DNA of 64,000 nt, from positions 1 to 64,000 of the forward strand of contig NZ_JAJFET010000011.1 in the NCBI RefSeq assembly GCF_020707215.1. Reading direction: 5' to 3'. Below the pieces are notes generated by a model. That model was given only the letters and a program-made list of their open reading frames with translations, was not told where the DNA came from and did not search any database. The position numbers and the translations under genes are program-made. Source of the stretch: Sphingomonas sp. PL-96 (GTDB lineage: Bacteria > Pseudomonadota > Alphaproteobacteria > Sphingomonadales > Sphingomonadaceae). This document shows positions 17,382-26,878 of this stretch, piece after piece (position 1 is the stretch's first letter; every line of letters begins with the position of its first letter).

Positions 17382-18604
17382 TGCAGCCGCAGTTCTACGG
17401 GCGAAGCGGCACCGGAACGACGCGCTACGATGCGTGCGTAGAGGGCGTCGTAGTCGCGCGCGCCTGCGTTTGTGGAGAACAGGTCTTCGGCAGTGCGGCG
17501 GCAACGTTCCGGCAGATTGGGATCAGCAAGGAACGAAACCAACTCGGCAGCCGCAGTCGCCATGTCATCTTCTGTGTCCACCAACACCCCAACACGATGA
17601 TCCTGGACGATGGTGCGGACATCGCCGATGCCACCGTTGCAGATAACGGGAACCCCGCTGCCTAACGCCTCGGCCATACGGGTCGGGCAGCTTGCGAGCT
17701 TGGACGTACCCGAGCGGAAGAACATGGCCAGGGCGTCGAAAGTTCGCATGCGCGGTGCGACGGCCCCCGGGGCAAGGGCGGTAATCTCCATGTCGGCTGC
17801 GTCAAAGTCATGTTCCGCTGCAAGGGCGCGGATGCGATCAGGGTCATCGCGCGAGAGAATGCTGAAGCTGGCATCGGGCGCGATGCGCCGGATCTCACGG
17901 AAGCTGGCGAACAAAAGGTCGATCCGGAACCACCCACTGAGCACGGTGCCGACCGAGCCGATCCTCAACGGTCCAGAGGGCCGGGGCGCTGCCTGGGGAA
18001 AGAAGCGATTAAGGTCCGCACAGGTCGGAATCGAGACGATGTCCTTGTCGGCAGTCAGTTCCGGGTCGTGAGCGCGCAGGTGGTCGGCCGCCGCGTGGGT
18101 CACTAGCACAATTCCTGCGGCCCGGCGCATGCACAGCCGTTCCATCCCAACGATCGCCCGGTGAAGTAGCGAGCCCCGTTTCAGTCGATTTGCGGCGATC
18201 AGTTCCTCGGGCCAGAAGGCGCGCGTGTCGAAGACGAACGGGGTACGTGTGAGCGCGCCGATCAGTACCGCCACGAAACAGGGGATATAGGCACGTGCAT
18301 GGATGATGTCCGTCTTGCCGCCTATGGCTTCCCTGAACGCAATTGCCGTAAGCACGAGCAGGTCCCATGCCGTTGCCAGCAGGCGGGGGCGGTGGTGATA
18401 GCGGAGCGGTATCCAGCGGATACCGGCAGCGTCGCATGCTTGTCTGCGCTCCGCGATCAACGCGTGATCCGCCAGATCCGCCGGCTTCTCGACCGTGACC
18501 AGGGTGATCTGGTGCTTCTTGGCCAGTCGCGTGAGGTAGCCGAGGACCTGAGAGACACCCAGCGGCTCCGCGAGCCCGGTATAGGACAGGTACAACAACT
18601 TCAT
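17378..18604 (-). CDS. Glycosyltransferase family 4 (GT-B)
   Basis: 408 residues, cytosolic. The N-terminal domain begins MKLLYLSYTGLAEPLGVSQVLGYL and contains DIIHARAYIPCF. The C-terminal domain carries GSVGTVLSGWFRIDLLF and KLASCPTRMAEALGSGVPVICNGGIGDVRTIV, the usual donor-binding region with the family's conserved Glu. It adds one sugar to the growing lipid-linked unit. It is first in the minus-strand trio with the flippase (ATGA overlap) and is divergent from the glycosyltransferase at 18721, so the 116-bp gap between them must hold promoters for both. Confidence 0.85.
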   Translation of the reverse strand: MKLLYLSYTGLAEPLGVSQVLGYLTRLAKKHQITLVTVEKPADLADHALIAERRQACDAAGIRWIPLRYHHRPRLLATAWDLLVLTAIAFREAIGGKTDIIHARAYIPCFVAVLIGALTRTPFVFDTRAFWPEELIAANRLKRGSLLHRAIVGMERLCMRRAAGIVLVTHAAADHLRAHDPELTADKDIVSIPTCADLNRFFPQAAPRPSGPLRIGSVGTVLSGWFRIDLLFASFREIRRIAPDASFSILSRDDPDRIRALAAEHDFDAADMEITALAPGAVAPRMRTFDALAMFFRSGTSKLASCPTRMAEALGSGVPVICNGGIGDVRTIVQDHRVGVLVDTEDDMATAAAELVSFLADPNLPERCRRTAEDLFSTNAGARDYDALYARIVARRSGAASPVELRLQ

Positions 18605-18720
18605 CAGGCGAGCATCCTCGTGCGGCGAACCTGCCGGCGGGCCAGGGGTATGACGGTTAACTGGACGGGGTCTACCGAAACCGTTAGCGCGAAGCCAGAA
18701 CGGGACGGGGCTTTGGCTGT

Positions 18721-19803
18721 ATGAAGATGATTGCCTTCATGAAATATGGCGAAAAAGCCGCCAGTACTCGCCAGCGTCTCCTGCAATTTGTTCCGGAGCT
18801 AGAGGCTGCGGGTATAAAAGTTGAGTGGTTTCCTCTTCTTGGCGACGGCCAGATAAACCAGACCGGAAGGTTGCGCAATACTGCACCCATAATGGCAGCC
18901 TATCTCCGGAGAGTGCTGGCATTGCTGCGCGCACAACAATATGACCTAGTATGGATCCACAAAGAACTGTTCCCCTATACGCCGGGCTGGTTCGAGGGAC
19001 TCATTGGCAGGATGGGCATACCGGTCGTCTATGACTTCGATGATGCGATCTTTCACAATTACGACCTTAGCCGCCGCCCGTTGGTGAGGCAGCTGCTGGG
19101 ACGGCGCTTCGAGCCACTGCTGCGTCGCGTAAGCGCGGTAAGCTGCGGGAATGCGTATTTGTGGGATTATGCCGCGCGCTTCTGCCCGAACAGCGTGGTG
19201 ATCCCTACGGTGGTGGACACCGACGGTTACCGGCCGCGGTCGCCGGCGCCGGATGCAGGTCCCCCGGTCATTGGCTGGATCGGGTCCCATTCCACCTGGA
19301 GCTATGTTGAGCCACTGGTGCCCATGCTGGAGGCGCTTGTGGTCGAAGGGCGTGCGCGCGTGCGGATCGTCGGCTCGGGGGTGGCGGCAGCGGATCTTCC
19401 GGCGTTTGAGATGATAGACTGGACGGAAGCGACGGAGATCGCCGAGGTCCAGGCGATGGACATCGGCATCATGCCGCTGACCGACGACCCGTGGAGCCGC
19501 GGCAAATGCGGCTACAAGCTGATCCAGTATATGGCGTGCGGCCTGCCCGTGGTCGCCTCGCCGGTCGGGGTGAACGTCGACCTGGCGCAGCCGGGCGTCA
19601 ACGGCATGCTTGCGGAGACGGTGGAGGAATGGCGCGGCGCGCTGGTGAGCCTGCTGGAGGACGAAACCCTACGCGCTGCTTACGGCCGGGCCGGGCGGGA
19701 GCGGGTGGAGCGGGATTTTTCGCTGAAGGCCCATGCCCCGCGCTTCATCGCGCTGCTCCAGTCTGCCGTGGCAGACAAACAGGACGGACAACCGCGTCCG
19801 TGA
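18721..19803 (+). CDS. Glycosyltransferase, GT4-like
   Basis: 360 residues. MKMIAFMKYGEKAASTRQRLLQFVPEL opens the acceptor domain. YDLVWIHKELFPYTPG and VVYDFDDAIFHNY are typical of a GT4 subgroup found in EPS and LPS loci. The donor half has PVIGWIGSHSTWSYVEPL, then DIGIMPLTDDPWSRGKCGYKLIQYMACGLPVVASPVG. It lies alone on the plus strand between two minus-strand operons, so it is probably transcribed separately. Sugar and linkage unknown. Confidence 0.85.
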   Translation: MKMIAFMKYGEKAASTRQRLLQFVPELEAAGIKVEWFPLLGDGQINQTGRLRNTAPIMAAYLRRVLALLRAQQYDLVWIHKELFPYTPGWFEGLIGRMGIPVVYDFDDAIFHNYDLSRRPLVRQLLGRRFEPLLRRVSAVSCGNAYLWDYAARFCPNSVVIPTVVDTDGYRPRSPAPDAGPPVIGWIGSHSTWSYVEPLVPMLEALVVEGRARVRIVGSGVAAADLPAFEMIDWTEATEIAEVQAMDIGIMPLTDDPWSRGKCGYKLIQYMACGLPVVASPVGVNVDLAQPGVNGMLAETVEEWRGALVSLLEDETLRAAYGRAGRERVERDFSLKAHAPRFIALLQSAVADKQDGQPRP

Positions 19804-19916
19804 GCGCTTGTATGGAACGGCCGATGACGGATCCGTATCCGACTGCGATGCCTCGGCTACCACGCTCCCGCCGAATGCTGCTTAACCTCGCGGAACGCAG
19901 CACCGGTTGAGCTGCA

Positions 19917-21083
19917 TCAGGTGAGTTCGTGCGTGGAGAGAAGGGTGCGGTAGATCTCAAAATGCCGACGCGTCACATCGTTGACGTCAAACCGATCCTC
20001 TGCATGCGCGCGTCCTGCGACGCCCATGCGGACACACAGGTCGCGGTCGAGGATCAGGCGATCGATTGCATCGGCGAGCGCGATGGCATCCTTTGCCGGG
20101 CAGAGTAAGCCGGTGACTCCGATGGCGATCGCGTCCCGGCAGCCTGGCGTATCCGTTGTGACAATTGCGCGACCCGCCGCCGCGGCGTCGATCAGCGACT
20201 TGGGAAAGCCCTCGCGGTATGAAGGAAGGGCGACGATGTGCAGTTCCGCCAGCGCCGCTGCAATGTCCGAGGTGTACGGCACCCATTCGACCACGCCCTC
20301 GCGTACCCAACGCTCAATTTCGGCGGGCGTGACCGAGGTCGGGTTCGTCAAGTCGGGGTCGCCGATCAATGCGAACGTCGCGTTGCGACCGCGGCGGCGT
20401 AGCTCGCGCGCTGCGTCGACGAACTCGTAGACGCCTTTGTCGCGGAGCAGGCGTGCCGGGAGGCCGACACGCGTTTCCGGGCCAACCGGATGCGGCCGCA
20501 TGGTAATCTTCTGAAGATCCACACCCGAGCCGCCGATCCGGTGGACCGATACTTTGTCGAGCTTGGCGAACTCGACCATCCGGGCGTCGTCGCCATTCTG
20601 GAAGATGAAGCTGACGGCGCGGCGGTTGAGCCCAAGCCGCATGAACGCGTTAATCGCCCGCCGCAGTACGCCCTTCATTCCGCCGCCGCTGCCCGTGTAG
20701 ACATATCCGAGACCGGAGACGGCGCCCACGACGGGAACGCGGAGTATCTTCGACGCCAAACCAGCGTGGAGGATGCATTTGATCGCGATCGCGTGGATCA
20801 GCGTGGGGCGGGTATGACGGACGATAGCGAAGGCTCGAAGAAAGGTGAGGCCTTCGCCAAAGATCGATGTCCCGCCGCGGTTGATGTTCCACTCGATCCA
20901 CTCAGCGCCGGCTGCACGAATTGCCTCAACCGCAGTCGCGTGGAAGGGGCAGGCAACGGTGACGCGATAGCCCTCTGCCACCGCCCCCTGGACCAGATTC
21001 AGTCGGTGCGAAACAAAAAACGGCGCATCCCCGACAAAGTAGAGGATGTTTTCAGCCATGTCTTTCACGGAGGTGCTGCTCAT
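19917..21083 (-). CDS. Glycosyltransferase family 4
   Basis: 388 residues. The N-terminal domain reads ILYFVGDAPFFVSHRLNLVQGAVAEGYRVTVACP, followed by PTLIHAIAIKCILHAGLASKI and VVGAVSGLGYVYTG. The donor domain has VGLPARLLRDKGVYEFVDAARELRRRG and LPSYREGFPKSLIDAAAAGRAIVTTDTPGCRDAI, the canonical E(x7)E-type region. The start ATG overlaps the stop of the upstream fusion gene by four bases, so the two are translationally coupled. This glycosyltransferase may add the second sugar after that enzyme's priming step (inference from pairing). Confidence 0.87.
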   Translation of the reverse strand: MSSTSVKDMAENILYFVGDAPFFVSHRLNLVQGAVAEGYRVTVACPFHATAVEAIRAAGAEWIEWNINRGGTSIFGEGLTFLRAFAIVRHTRPTLIHAIAIKCILHAGLASKILRVPVVGAVSGLGYVYTGSGGGMKGVLRRAINAFMRLGLNRRAVSFIFQNGDDARMVEFAKLDKVSVHRIGGSGVDLQKITMRPHPVGPETRVGLPARLLRDKGVYEFVDAARELRRRGRNATFALIGDPDLTNPTSVTPAEIERWVREGVVEWVPYTSDIAAALAELHIVALPSYREGFPKSLIDAAAAGRAIVTTDTPGCRDAIAIGVTGLLCPAKDAIALADAIDRLILDRDLCVRMGVAGRAHAEDRFDVNDVTRRHFEIYRTLLSTHELT

Positions 21084-22324
21084 CCTTGTGGCGCCTCACC
21101 GGAGACAATACGATCGCCTCGACCGCGGCCGAACGCCGTCTGCAAGATGAGCGTGAAATTGATCGCCAGAGACTGCACCTTCATGTAGACATAATCACTG
21201 CGTGCCAGTTCTTGTGGACGGCTCATGTCGATCTCGCGGACCTGCGCATAGCCGGTGATCCCAGGCTTCATTGAAAAGATGCCAAGCGTCGAGCGCGCGT
21301 TCACCAATTCTTGTTGCACCGGCAGGCAGGGGCGAGGGCCGACCAGCGTCATCTCCCCCCGTAGCAGGTTCACTGCTTGCGGTAGCTCGTCGAGCTTGGT
21401 TCTGCGGAGGAACTTGCCGGCTTTTGTCACTGCACTGACGCTGACTTCGTGCGTACCGACCGAAGCGGTGTCGCGCTTCATCGTGCGGAATTTGTAAAGC
21501 GTGAAGGGCACCTGTCCCTTGCCGACGCGGGTTTGCGCGAAAATGGCAGGGCCGGGGCTGCCGAGGCGGATCACTAGCCACAGGACCAGGATCATGGGGA
21601 GAAGCAGAATAAGGATTGCCATTGCGGCCAGCACGTCGACCGCGCGCGTAACCCCCCGGTATAGGCAGGAACGCAAAAGATCGTCGGTCAGGATTTTCGG
21701 TTTCGGCAAATCGTTCTCAGGGTTCGCCACGTATACGGCCAAGCTCTGTGCTGACGTTGTTGGTTTAAGCGTCTTGAACAAGCCGAACAGCGCTCTGCCG
21801 AAGATCCCGAGCTGATTGAGGATGCCGAGCTTTTTGCCAAAAAAACTCTCATCGTAAAAGTAGCCGATATAAACGGTATCAAGACCTGCGCCTAACGAGG
21901 CAGAGAGGTTGCGCTGAGCCAGTCTCTTGCTAACCGCGTAAGGCGAGTCGTTGCTGTCATCCAAAGCCTGAACCGACGATATGTTGATGAACCGTCGACC
22001 GTTCATGCGCATGAAATGCGCACAAACAGCATTTGTGAAATCAACGTTGGCCCGGGTGAAATCTTCTAAAGTGCCAGGTTGATCGTTGTTGCGGACGGCA
22101 AGATGGATAAGCGTGTCGCAGATTTCTTGTCCGGGGAGTGCTTCGTAATCGGCGCAATCGACCTGGGGATGCTTGGCGTACATCGTCCGCAAAGCCGATG
22201 CATCGCGGCCAAGGGCAAGGATGCTATATCCCTGATCTCCCAGTAGCGGGATCAGGTGGCGGCCGATGTTCCCTGACGCTCCGGTTACGATGAAATCATA
22301 TTGCTTAGATTTCTGGTGGGTCAT
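21080..22324 (-). CDS. Hybrid NAD-dependent epimerase / priming sugar transferase
   Basis: Two enzymes in one chain of about 414 residues. Residues 1-220 form an SDR (DFIVTGASGNIGRHLIPLL, the catalytic region SSVQALDDSNDSPYAVSKRLAQ with its YxxxK). From about 225 comes a bacterial sugar transferase domain: one membrane helix, FTLYKFRTMKRDT, TKLDELPQAVNLLRGEMTLVGPRP, GITGYAQVREIDMS. The first half probably makes or reduces the nucleotide sugar (for example a 4-keto sugar from the CapD-like enzyme) that the second half loads on undecaprenyl phosphate. The frame could begin at 22351, but ATG 22324 has AAGG five bases upstream. Hybrids of this kind occur in annotated genomes. Confidence 0.85.
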   Translation of the reverse strand: MTHQKSKQYDFIVTGASGNIGRHLIPLLGDQGYSILALGRDASALRTMYAKHPQVDCADYEALPGQEICDTLIHLAVRNNDQPGTLEDFTRANVDFTNAVCAHFMRMNGRRFINISSVQALDDSNDSPYAVSKRLAQRNLSASLGAGLDTVYIGYFYDESFFGKKLGILNQLGIFGRALFGLFKTLKPTTSAQSLAVYVANPENDLPKPKILTDDLLRSCLYRGVTRAVDVLAAMAILILLLPMILVLWLVIRLGSPGPAIFAQTRVGKGQVPFTLYKFRTMKRDTASVGTHEVSVSAVTKAGKFLRRTKLDELPQAVNLLRGEMTLVGPRPCLPVQQELVNARSTLGIFSMKPGITGYAQVREIDMSRPQELARSDYVYMKVQSLAINFTLILQTAFGRGRGDRIVSGEAPQG

Positions 22325-22503
22325 TTGACCTTGAGCATCCGATACCTGCATGGGCGAGGGCGCGAAAGATCAGTCTGATCTGGAGTTGTCAATCCGGTTC
22401 CGGTCGGAGCGCCTCGGGCGTTGCTGCGCAACGATCGCCGGACGCGACGAGGTGCAGTTCCTCTGTTTCCCTCCAGGAGAGGATCGCATAAGCGACCAAT
22501 CCT

Positions 22504-23886
22504 ATGCGGAAAACCTCCAGCTTTATGGTCCGGTTCAGACCCACCCATGCACTGATACTCCTCTATGCCTTGCTGGTTGTGGTGGAAGTCGCTGGCGGTG
22601 CCTCGCGAGCCGATGCTTCGGGGCAGGTCATCGTCCGCGCTGCGGCATGGGTAGCGCTGATTGGTGGACTGTTGTTCGGCACCCGTCCCGATCTTCGTGG
22701 TGGACGCGCGGTGGCGTTGATCCTTGCCGCGGCGATCGCGCTGCCGCTGGTGCAGCTGGTTCCGCTTCCCCCCGCCATGTGGACGGCGCTGCCCGGGCGC
22801 GATCTCATCACCCACGCGGCTTTGGGGGCTGGCGAGCCGCAGCCTTGGCGGCCATGGGCCATCGCTCCAGGGGCGACCGTGAACGCCGCATCCTCCTTGG
22901 TCGTGCCTGCCGCGGTCCTTTGGCTCATGCTGGGCCTGGGGGTGGAGGAGCGCAGGCGGCTGCCCGGCTTTCTGCTGTGCCTCGTGCTCGCCTCCACGCT
23001 GATCGGTCTGGTTCAGGTGTCGAGCTTCAGCTTCGACAATCCATTGATCAACGAGTCTCCGCACACGGTCAGCGGCACGTTTGCCAATCGCAACCACTTC
23101 GCACTGCTGATGGCGCTGGGATGTCCGCTGGCGTCCGTCTGGGCGTTCGGTGCGCGGGAAGTCCGCCCCTGGCGCCACGTCGCCGGCCTGGCGAGCATGG
23201 CGCTGTTTCTGGTCGCGATCCTGGTCAGCGGCTCGCGTGCCGGGCTGCTCCTGGGGAGCCTCGGGCTCGGAATGGCGCTGCTTCTCTCGGGAGCAACGGT
23301 CAAAAAGGCGCTCGGCCGTTATCCGCGCTGGCTGTTTCCGGCACTGGTCGCCGGCGTTCTGGCGATCGTCCTGGGGCTGGTGTTGCTGAGTATTGCGGCG
23401 GACCGAGCCGTGTCGATCAACCGGTTGTTCGAACAGGATCCGGGACAGGACATGCGGAGCCGCGGGCTTCCGACCGTGCTGTCGATGATCACCGACTATT
23501 TCCCGTTCGGATCCGGGCTTGGCGGCTTCGACCCCATCTTCCGTATCCACGAGCCGTTCGAGCTGCTGAAGTCCACCTACTTCAACCATGCGCACAACGA
23601 CTTTCTTGAGATCGTGCTTGACGCCGGCCTCCCCGGACTGGTGCTGCTTCTCGCGGCACTGTTCTGGTGGGGTTGGGCGAGCGTTCGCGCGTGGCGTGCC
23701 AGCTTAGGCCCGGATGCCATGCTTGCCCGGCTCGGCTCGGCGATGCTGCTGCTCGTGATGCTCGCCAGCGTCTTCGACTATCCAGCCCGGACGCCGGCGA
23801 TCATGGCTCTGGTCGCAATTGCCGGGGTATGGCTCAGCGGGCGCTCAGGCGCACGTCGTGCAAGTTCTTTACCAGCGGCAGCATAG
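22504..23886 (+). CDS. O-antigen ligase/polymerase family protein (Wzy-like)
   Basis: 460 residues with about twelve membrane helices. The family signature region is in the middle and C-terminal half: VSGTFANRNHFALLMALG (near 185), ILVSGSRAGLLLGSLGLG, and the periplasmic stretch GSGLGGFDPIFRIHEPFELLKSTYFNHAHNDFLEIVLDAGLPG with the conserved HNxxLE-type motif. Members join lipid-linked repeat units into polymer. It starts the plus-strand export operon, followed by Wza and Wzc homologues. The ATG at 22504 lacks a good Shine-Dalgarno; ATG 22525 is an alternative. Confidence 0.87.
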   Translation: MRKTSSFMVRFRPTHALILLYALLVVVEVAGGASRADASGQVIVRAAAWVALIGGLLFGTRPDLRGGRAVALILAAAIALPLVQLVPLPPAMWTALPGRDLITHAALGAGEPQPWRPWAIAPGATVNAASSLVVPAAVLWLMLGLGVEERRRLPGFLLCLVLASTLIGLVQVSSFSFDNPLINESPHTVSGTFANRNHFALLMALGCPLASVWAFGAREVRPWRHVAGLASMALFLVAILVSGSRAGLLLGSLGLGMALLLSGATVKKALGRYPRWLFPALVAGVLAIVLGLVLLSIAADRAVSINRLFEQDPGQDMRSRGLPTVLSMITDYFPFGSGLGGFDPIFRIHEPFELLKSTYFNHAHNDFLEIVLDAGLPGLVLLLAALFWWGWASVRAWRASLGPDAMLARLGSAMLLLVMLASVFDYPARTPAIMALVAIAGVWLSGRSGARRASSLPAAA

Positions 23887-23950
23887 CCTCTAGGCGTAAC
23901 ACGTGGGGCCAGAAACTCCGACGTTTCCGAGAAAGTGTTTTTTCAAGAAC

Positions 23951-24661
23951 ATGCGTAGATTGTGTGTCGGACTGTTGTTGGCGAGCGCCTTGACAGCATG
24001 TGGGCGGACGCCCCCGCTGGAGCGCAATCCAGGCCTCACCGTGGTGGAGAACAGCGCTGAGCTGCCTCCGCCAAATCGCAACGATCTCACAGCGGCCGAC
24101 CGGCCGGCACTGATCGGTCCGCTCGACACCATTCAGGTCGATGTCTTCAATGTGCCCGATCTCAGCCGAGAGATGCAGGTCGACGCAAGCGGCGGCGTCT
24201 CGATGCCGCTCGTCGGCATGATCGACGCTCGCGGCAAGACCGCTGGGGAACTCGCCCGGGACATCGAGACGTCGCTGCGCGGCCGCTATGTCCGCAACCC
24301 CCAGGTCACGATCAACATCAAGAGTTCGGTCAGCCAGGTCGTTACGGTTGATGGCCAGGTCGTAGAGCCGGGCCTGTATCCGGTCACCAACCAGATGACG
24401 CTGATGCGGGCGATTGCGTCTGCCAGGGGTATGACAGAATATGCTAGAGCAGAGGAGGTCGTGATCCTGCGCACGGTCGATGGGCGGCGCATGGCTGGTC
24501 TGTACAGCATCGCGGCTATCCGTCGGGGCGCGTACGAAGACCCTGCTATCTATGCCAATGACGTGATCGTAGTGGGCGATTCCCCACAGCGTCGCCTTTT
24601 TCGAGATCTTGTATCGTCAGCGCCGCTTTTTGTGGCCCCACTCGTGGCAGTCCTGCGGTAG
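23951..24661 (+). CDS. Polysaccharide export outer-membrane lipoprotein (Wza family)
   Basis: 236 residues with a lipoprotein signal (MRRLCVGLLLASALTAC, lipidation at Cys17). The Poly_export domain follows (LIGPLDTIQVDVFNVPDLSREMQVDASGGVSMPLVGMIDARGKT), then a SLBB-like segment (VVTVDGQVVEPGLYPVTNQMTLMRAIASARGM). It forms the outer-membrane exit pore for EPS. At 236 aa it is shorter than E. coli Wza, as is common in sphingomonads. The frame extends 48 bases upstream, but the lipobox position fixes the start at 23951. It lies seven bases before the Wzc-like gene. Confidence 0.9.
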   Translation: MRRLCVGLLLASALTACGRTPPLERNPGLTVVENSAELPPPNRNDLTAADRPALIGPLDTIQVDVFNVPDLSREMQVDASGGVSMPLVGMIDARGKTAGELARDIETSLRGRYVRNPQVTINIKSSVSQVVTVDGQVVEPGLYPVTNQMTLMRAIASARGMTEYARAEEVVILRTVDGRRMAGLYSIAAIRRGAYEDPAIYANDVIVVGDSPQRRLFRDLVSSAPLFVAPLVAVLR

Positions 24662-24668
24662 ATCTCAC

Positions 24669-26870
24669 ATGAACATGACAGCACAACAACTCCGGCACGG
24701 CGCGGTGGCCACGCCCGCTGATCCGGCCGGCACGGAAACGGACCGCCTCCCGCTCATCCGGCAATATCTGCGTATCGCGCTTCGCTGGCGCTACGTCATC
24801 CTCGCGGCGGTTGTAGGCTGCTTCCTTGTCGGCCTCATCAGCACGCTGCTGATGACGCCGCAGTACACCGCCAACACCATCATCGCGATCTCGCGGGAGT
24901 CGAGCAACGTCACCGACATCCAGGGGGTGGAGCGCGAGACCAGCACCGCCGACCAGGAGTTCTACCAGACTCAATATGGCCTGCTGCAGTCGCGTTCTCT
25001 GTCTGAGCGTGTCGCCAACCAGCTGCGCCTGGTCGATGATCCGGCATTTTACGAGCGGTTCGGCTATGCGTCGGAGGCGCCGGCGTTCCGACAAGTAAAC
25101 GGGCGCTACCTTGCGCAGGGACGCACCACGCGGTTGCGCAAGGCGGGCGAGATCCTGCTTGCGAACGTCGCCATCAAGCCGACGCGACTGTCGCGGTTGG
25201 TGACAATTGCGTTTACGAGCCGCGACGCGAGCTTTTCGGCGCAGGTCGCCAATGCTTGGGCGGACAATTTCATCCAGTCCAACCTCGAGCGCAAGATCCA
25301 GGCGACCTCCTATGGCCGCGACCTTCTGCAGCGCCAGCTGACGCTTCAAAAGGAACGGCTCGACCAATCCCAGCGTCAGCTCGTCAATTATGCATCGGCC
25401 GAGCAGATCATCAACTTGCCGGCCCAGTCGAGCAACGGCACCACCACGTCCGAACGCTCGCTCGTCGCCGACGATCTGGCGACGCTGAATGCCGCGCTTT
25501 CCCAGGCGACCGCCGAGCGGATCCAGGCAGAGGCGCGCTTCCAGCAGGCCGGCAGCGCTGGCGCATCAACCGAGGCATTGCAGAATGCCGCGATCAACAG
25601 CCTGCGCCAGCGGCGGGCGGAGCTTGCGGCCGACTATCAGCGCCTGATGGTCCAGTTCGAGCCGGGCTATCCCGCGGCCCAAGCGATCAAGTCCCAGATC
25701 GACCAGCTCGATCGCTCCATCACGCGCGAGGAGACACGCGTCTCGGGTTCGCTGCAGGCCGGCTATCGCCAGGCACAGGAGCGCGAGCGCGCACTGACCG
25801 CCAAGGTGAACGAGCTCAAGCAGGGCTATCTCGACCTGCGGCGGCGCAGCATCCAGTACAACATCTACCAGCAGGAGGTGGATACCAACCGTGCCCTCTA
25901 TGATGGGCTGTTGCAGCGGTTCAAGGAGATCGGCGTCGCCGGCGGCGTTGGCGTCAACAACACGTCGGTCGTCGATACCGCGGATGTTCCGCAGAAGCCG
26001 TCGAGCCCGAAGCTGCTGATCAATCTGCTGATCTCGCTGCTTGCCGGCTTGGGCCTGGGTGCGCTGCTGGCCTTCGCGCTGGAGCAGATGGACGAAGCCA
26101 TCGCCGATCCGGCGGAGTTCGAGCGGCTGTTCGGGGTTCCGCTGCTGGGCACCGTGCCGAAGGTCGAGGACAGCACGCCCAAGCAGGCGCTGCTGGACCC
26201 GCGTTCGGATATGTTCGATGCCTATCTTGCAGTGCAGACCAGTCTGGCGTTCACCACCGAGCATGGGGTGCCGCGCTCGCTCATGGTGACGTCGACGCAG
26301 CCGGCAGAAGGCAAGTCCACGACGTCGCTTGCGCTCGCTGCCACGCTGGCACGCGCTCGGCGCAAGGTGATCCTCATCGACGGCGACATGCGCTCGCCGT
26401 CGGTGCACCTCTTGGGCGGCGTCAGCCATGATCGGGGTCTTAGCAACTTCCTCGCCGGCGAAGACGACGTCGCCTCGCTGACGTTTTCGATGGCGGATCT
26501 TGGCTTCACCGCCATGTCGGCCGGACCGATCCCGCCGAACGCGGCGGAGCTGCTCGCCGGCAACCGGCTGTCGCTGCTGATCGAGCGTCTGCTGCAGGAC
26601 TATGATCATGTGGTGATCGACTCCCCGCCGGTGATGGGCCTGGCCGACGCGCCGCTGATCGCAAGCCGCGTGGAAGGCGTGGTCTGGGTGACCCAGGCTC
26701 AGGGCGCGCGCTCTGCGCTCGTCAAGACGGCGCTCCGCCGCCTTGCTGGCGTCAACGCGCGCATCTTTGGCGGCGTGCTGACCAAGTTCGACGCCCGGAA
26801 GGCGCACTACGGCTACGGCTACGGGTATAATTACGGCTATACCTACGGTCGCGACGGGAAAAAGGCGTAA
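24669..26870 (+). CDS. Polysaccharide co-polymerase and tyrosine autokinase (Wzc/BY-kinase)
   Basis: 733 residues. An N-terminal Wzz domain has its first membrane helix near residue 40. A long periplasmic coiled-coil part follows, with the GNVR-type end NTSVVDTADVPQKPSSPKLLINLLISLLAGLGLGALLAFALEQ (second membrane helix about 465-485). The cytosolic kinase has Walker A TSTQPAEGKSTTSLAL (about 545), Walker A' VILIDGDMRSPSVH and Walker B HVVIDSPPVMGLADAP. The tail is a tyrosine cluster (YGYGYGYNYGYTYG), the autophosphorylation region controlling chain length and export. In many sphingan loci the two halves are separate proteins; here they are fused. The start at 24669 follows the Wza stop closely. 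Confidence 0.93.
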   Translation: MNMTAQQLRHGAVATPADPAGTETDRLPLIRQYLRIALRWRYVILAAVVGCFLVGLISTLLMTPQYTANTIIAISRESSNVTDIQGVERETSTADQEFYQTQYGLLQSRSLSERVANQLRLVDDPAFYERFGYASEAPAFRQVNGRYLAQGRTTRLRKAGEILLANVAIKPTRLSRLVTIAFTSRDASFSAQVANAWADNFIQSNLERKIQATSYGRDLLQRQLTLQKERLDQSQRQLVNYASAEQIINLPAQSSNGTTTSERSLVADDLATLNAALSQATAERIQAEARFQQAGSAGASTEALQNAAINSLRQRRAELAADYQRLMVQFEPGYPAAQAIKSQIDQLDRSITREETRVSGSLQAGYRQAQERERALTAKVNELKQGYLDLRRRSIQYNIYQQEVDTNRALYDGLLQRFKEIGVAGGVGVNNTSVVDTADVPQKPSSPKLLINLLISLLAGLGLGALLAFALEQMDEAIADPAEFERLFGVPLLGTVPKVEDSTPKQALLDPRSDMFDAYLAVQTSLAFTTEHGVPRSLMVTSTQPAEGKSTTSLALAATLARARRKVILIDGDMRSPSVHLLGGVSHDRGLSNFLAGEDDVASLTFSMADLGFTAMSAGPIPPNAAELLAGNRLSLLIERLLQDYDHVVIDSPPVMGLADAPLIASRVEGVVWVTQAQGARSALVKTALRRLAGVNARIFGGVLTKFDARKAHYGYGYGYNYGYTYGRDGKKA

Positions 26871-26878
26871 GCAGAATC

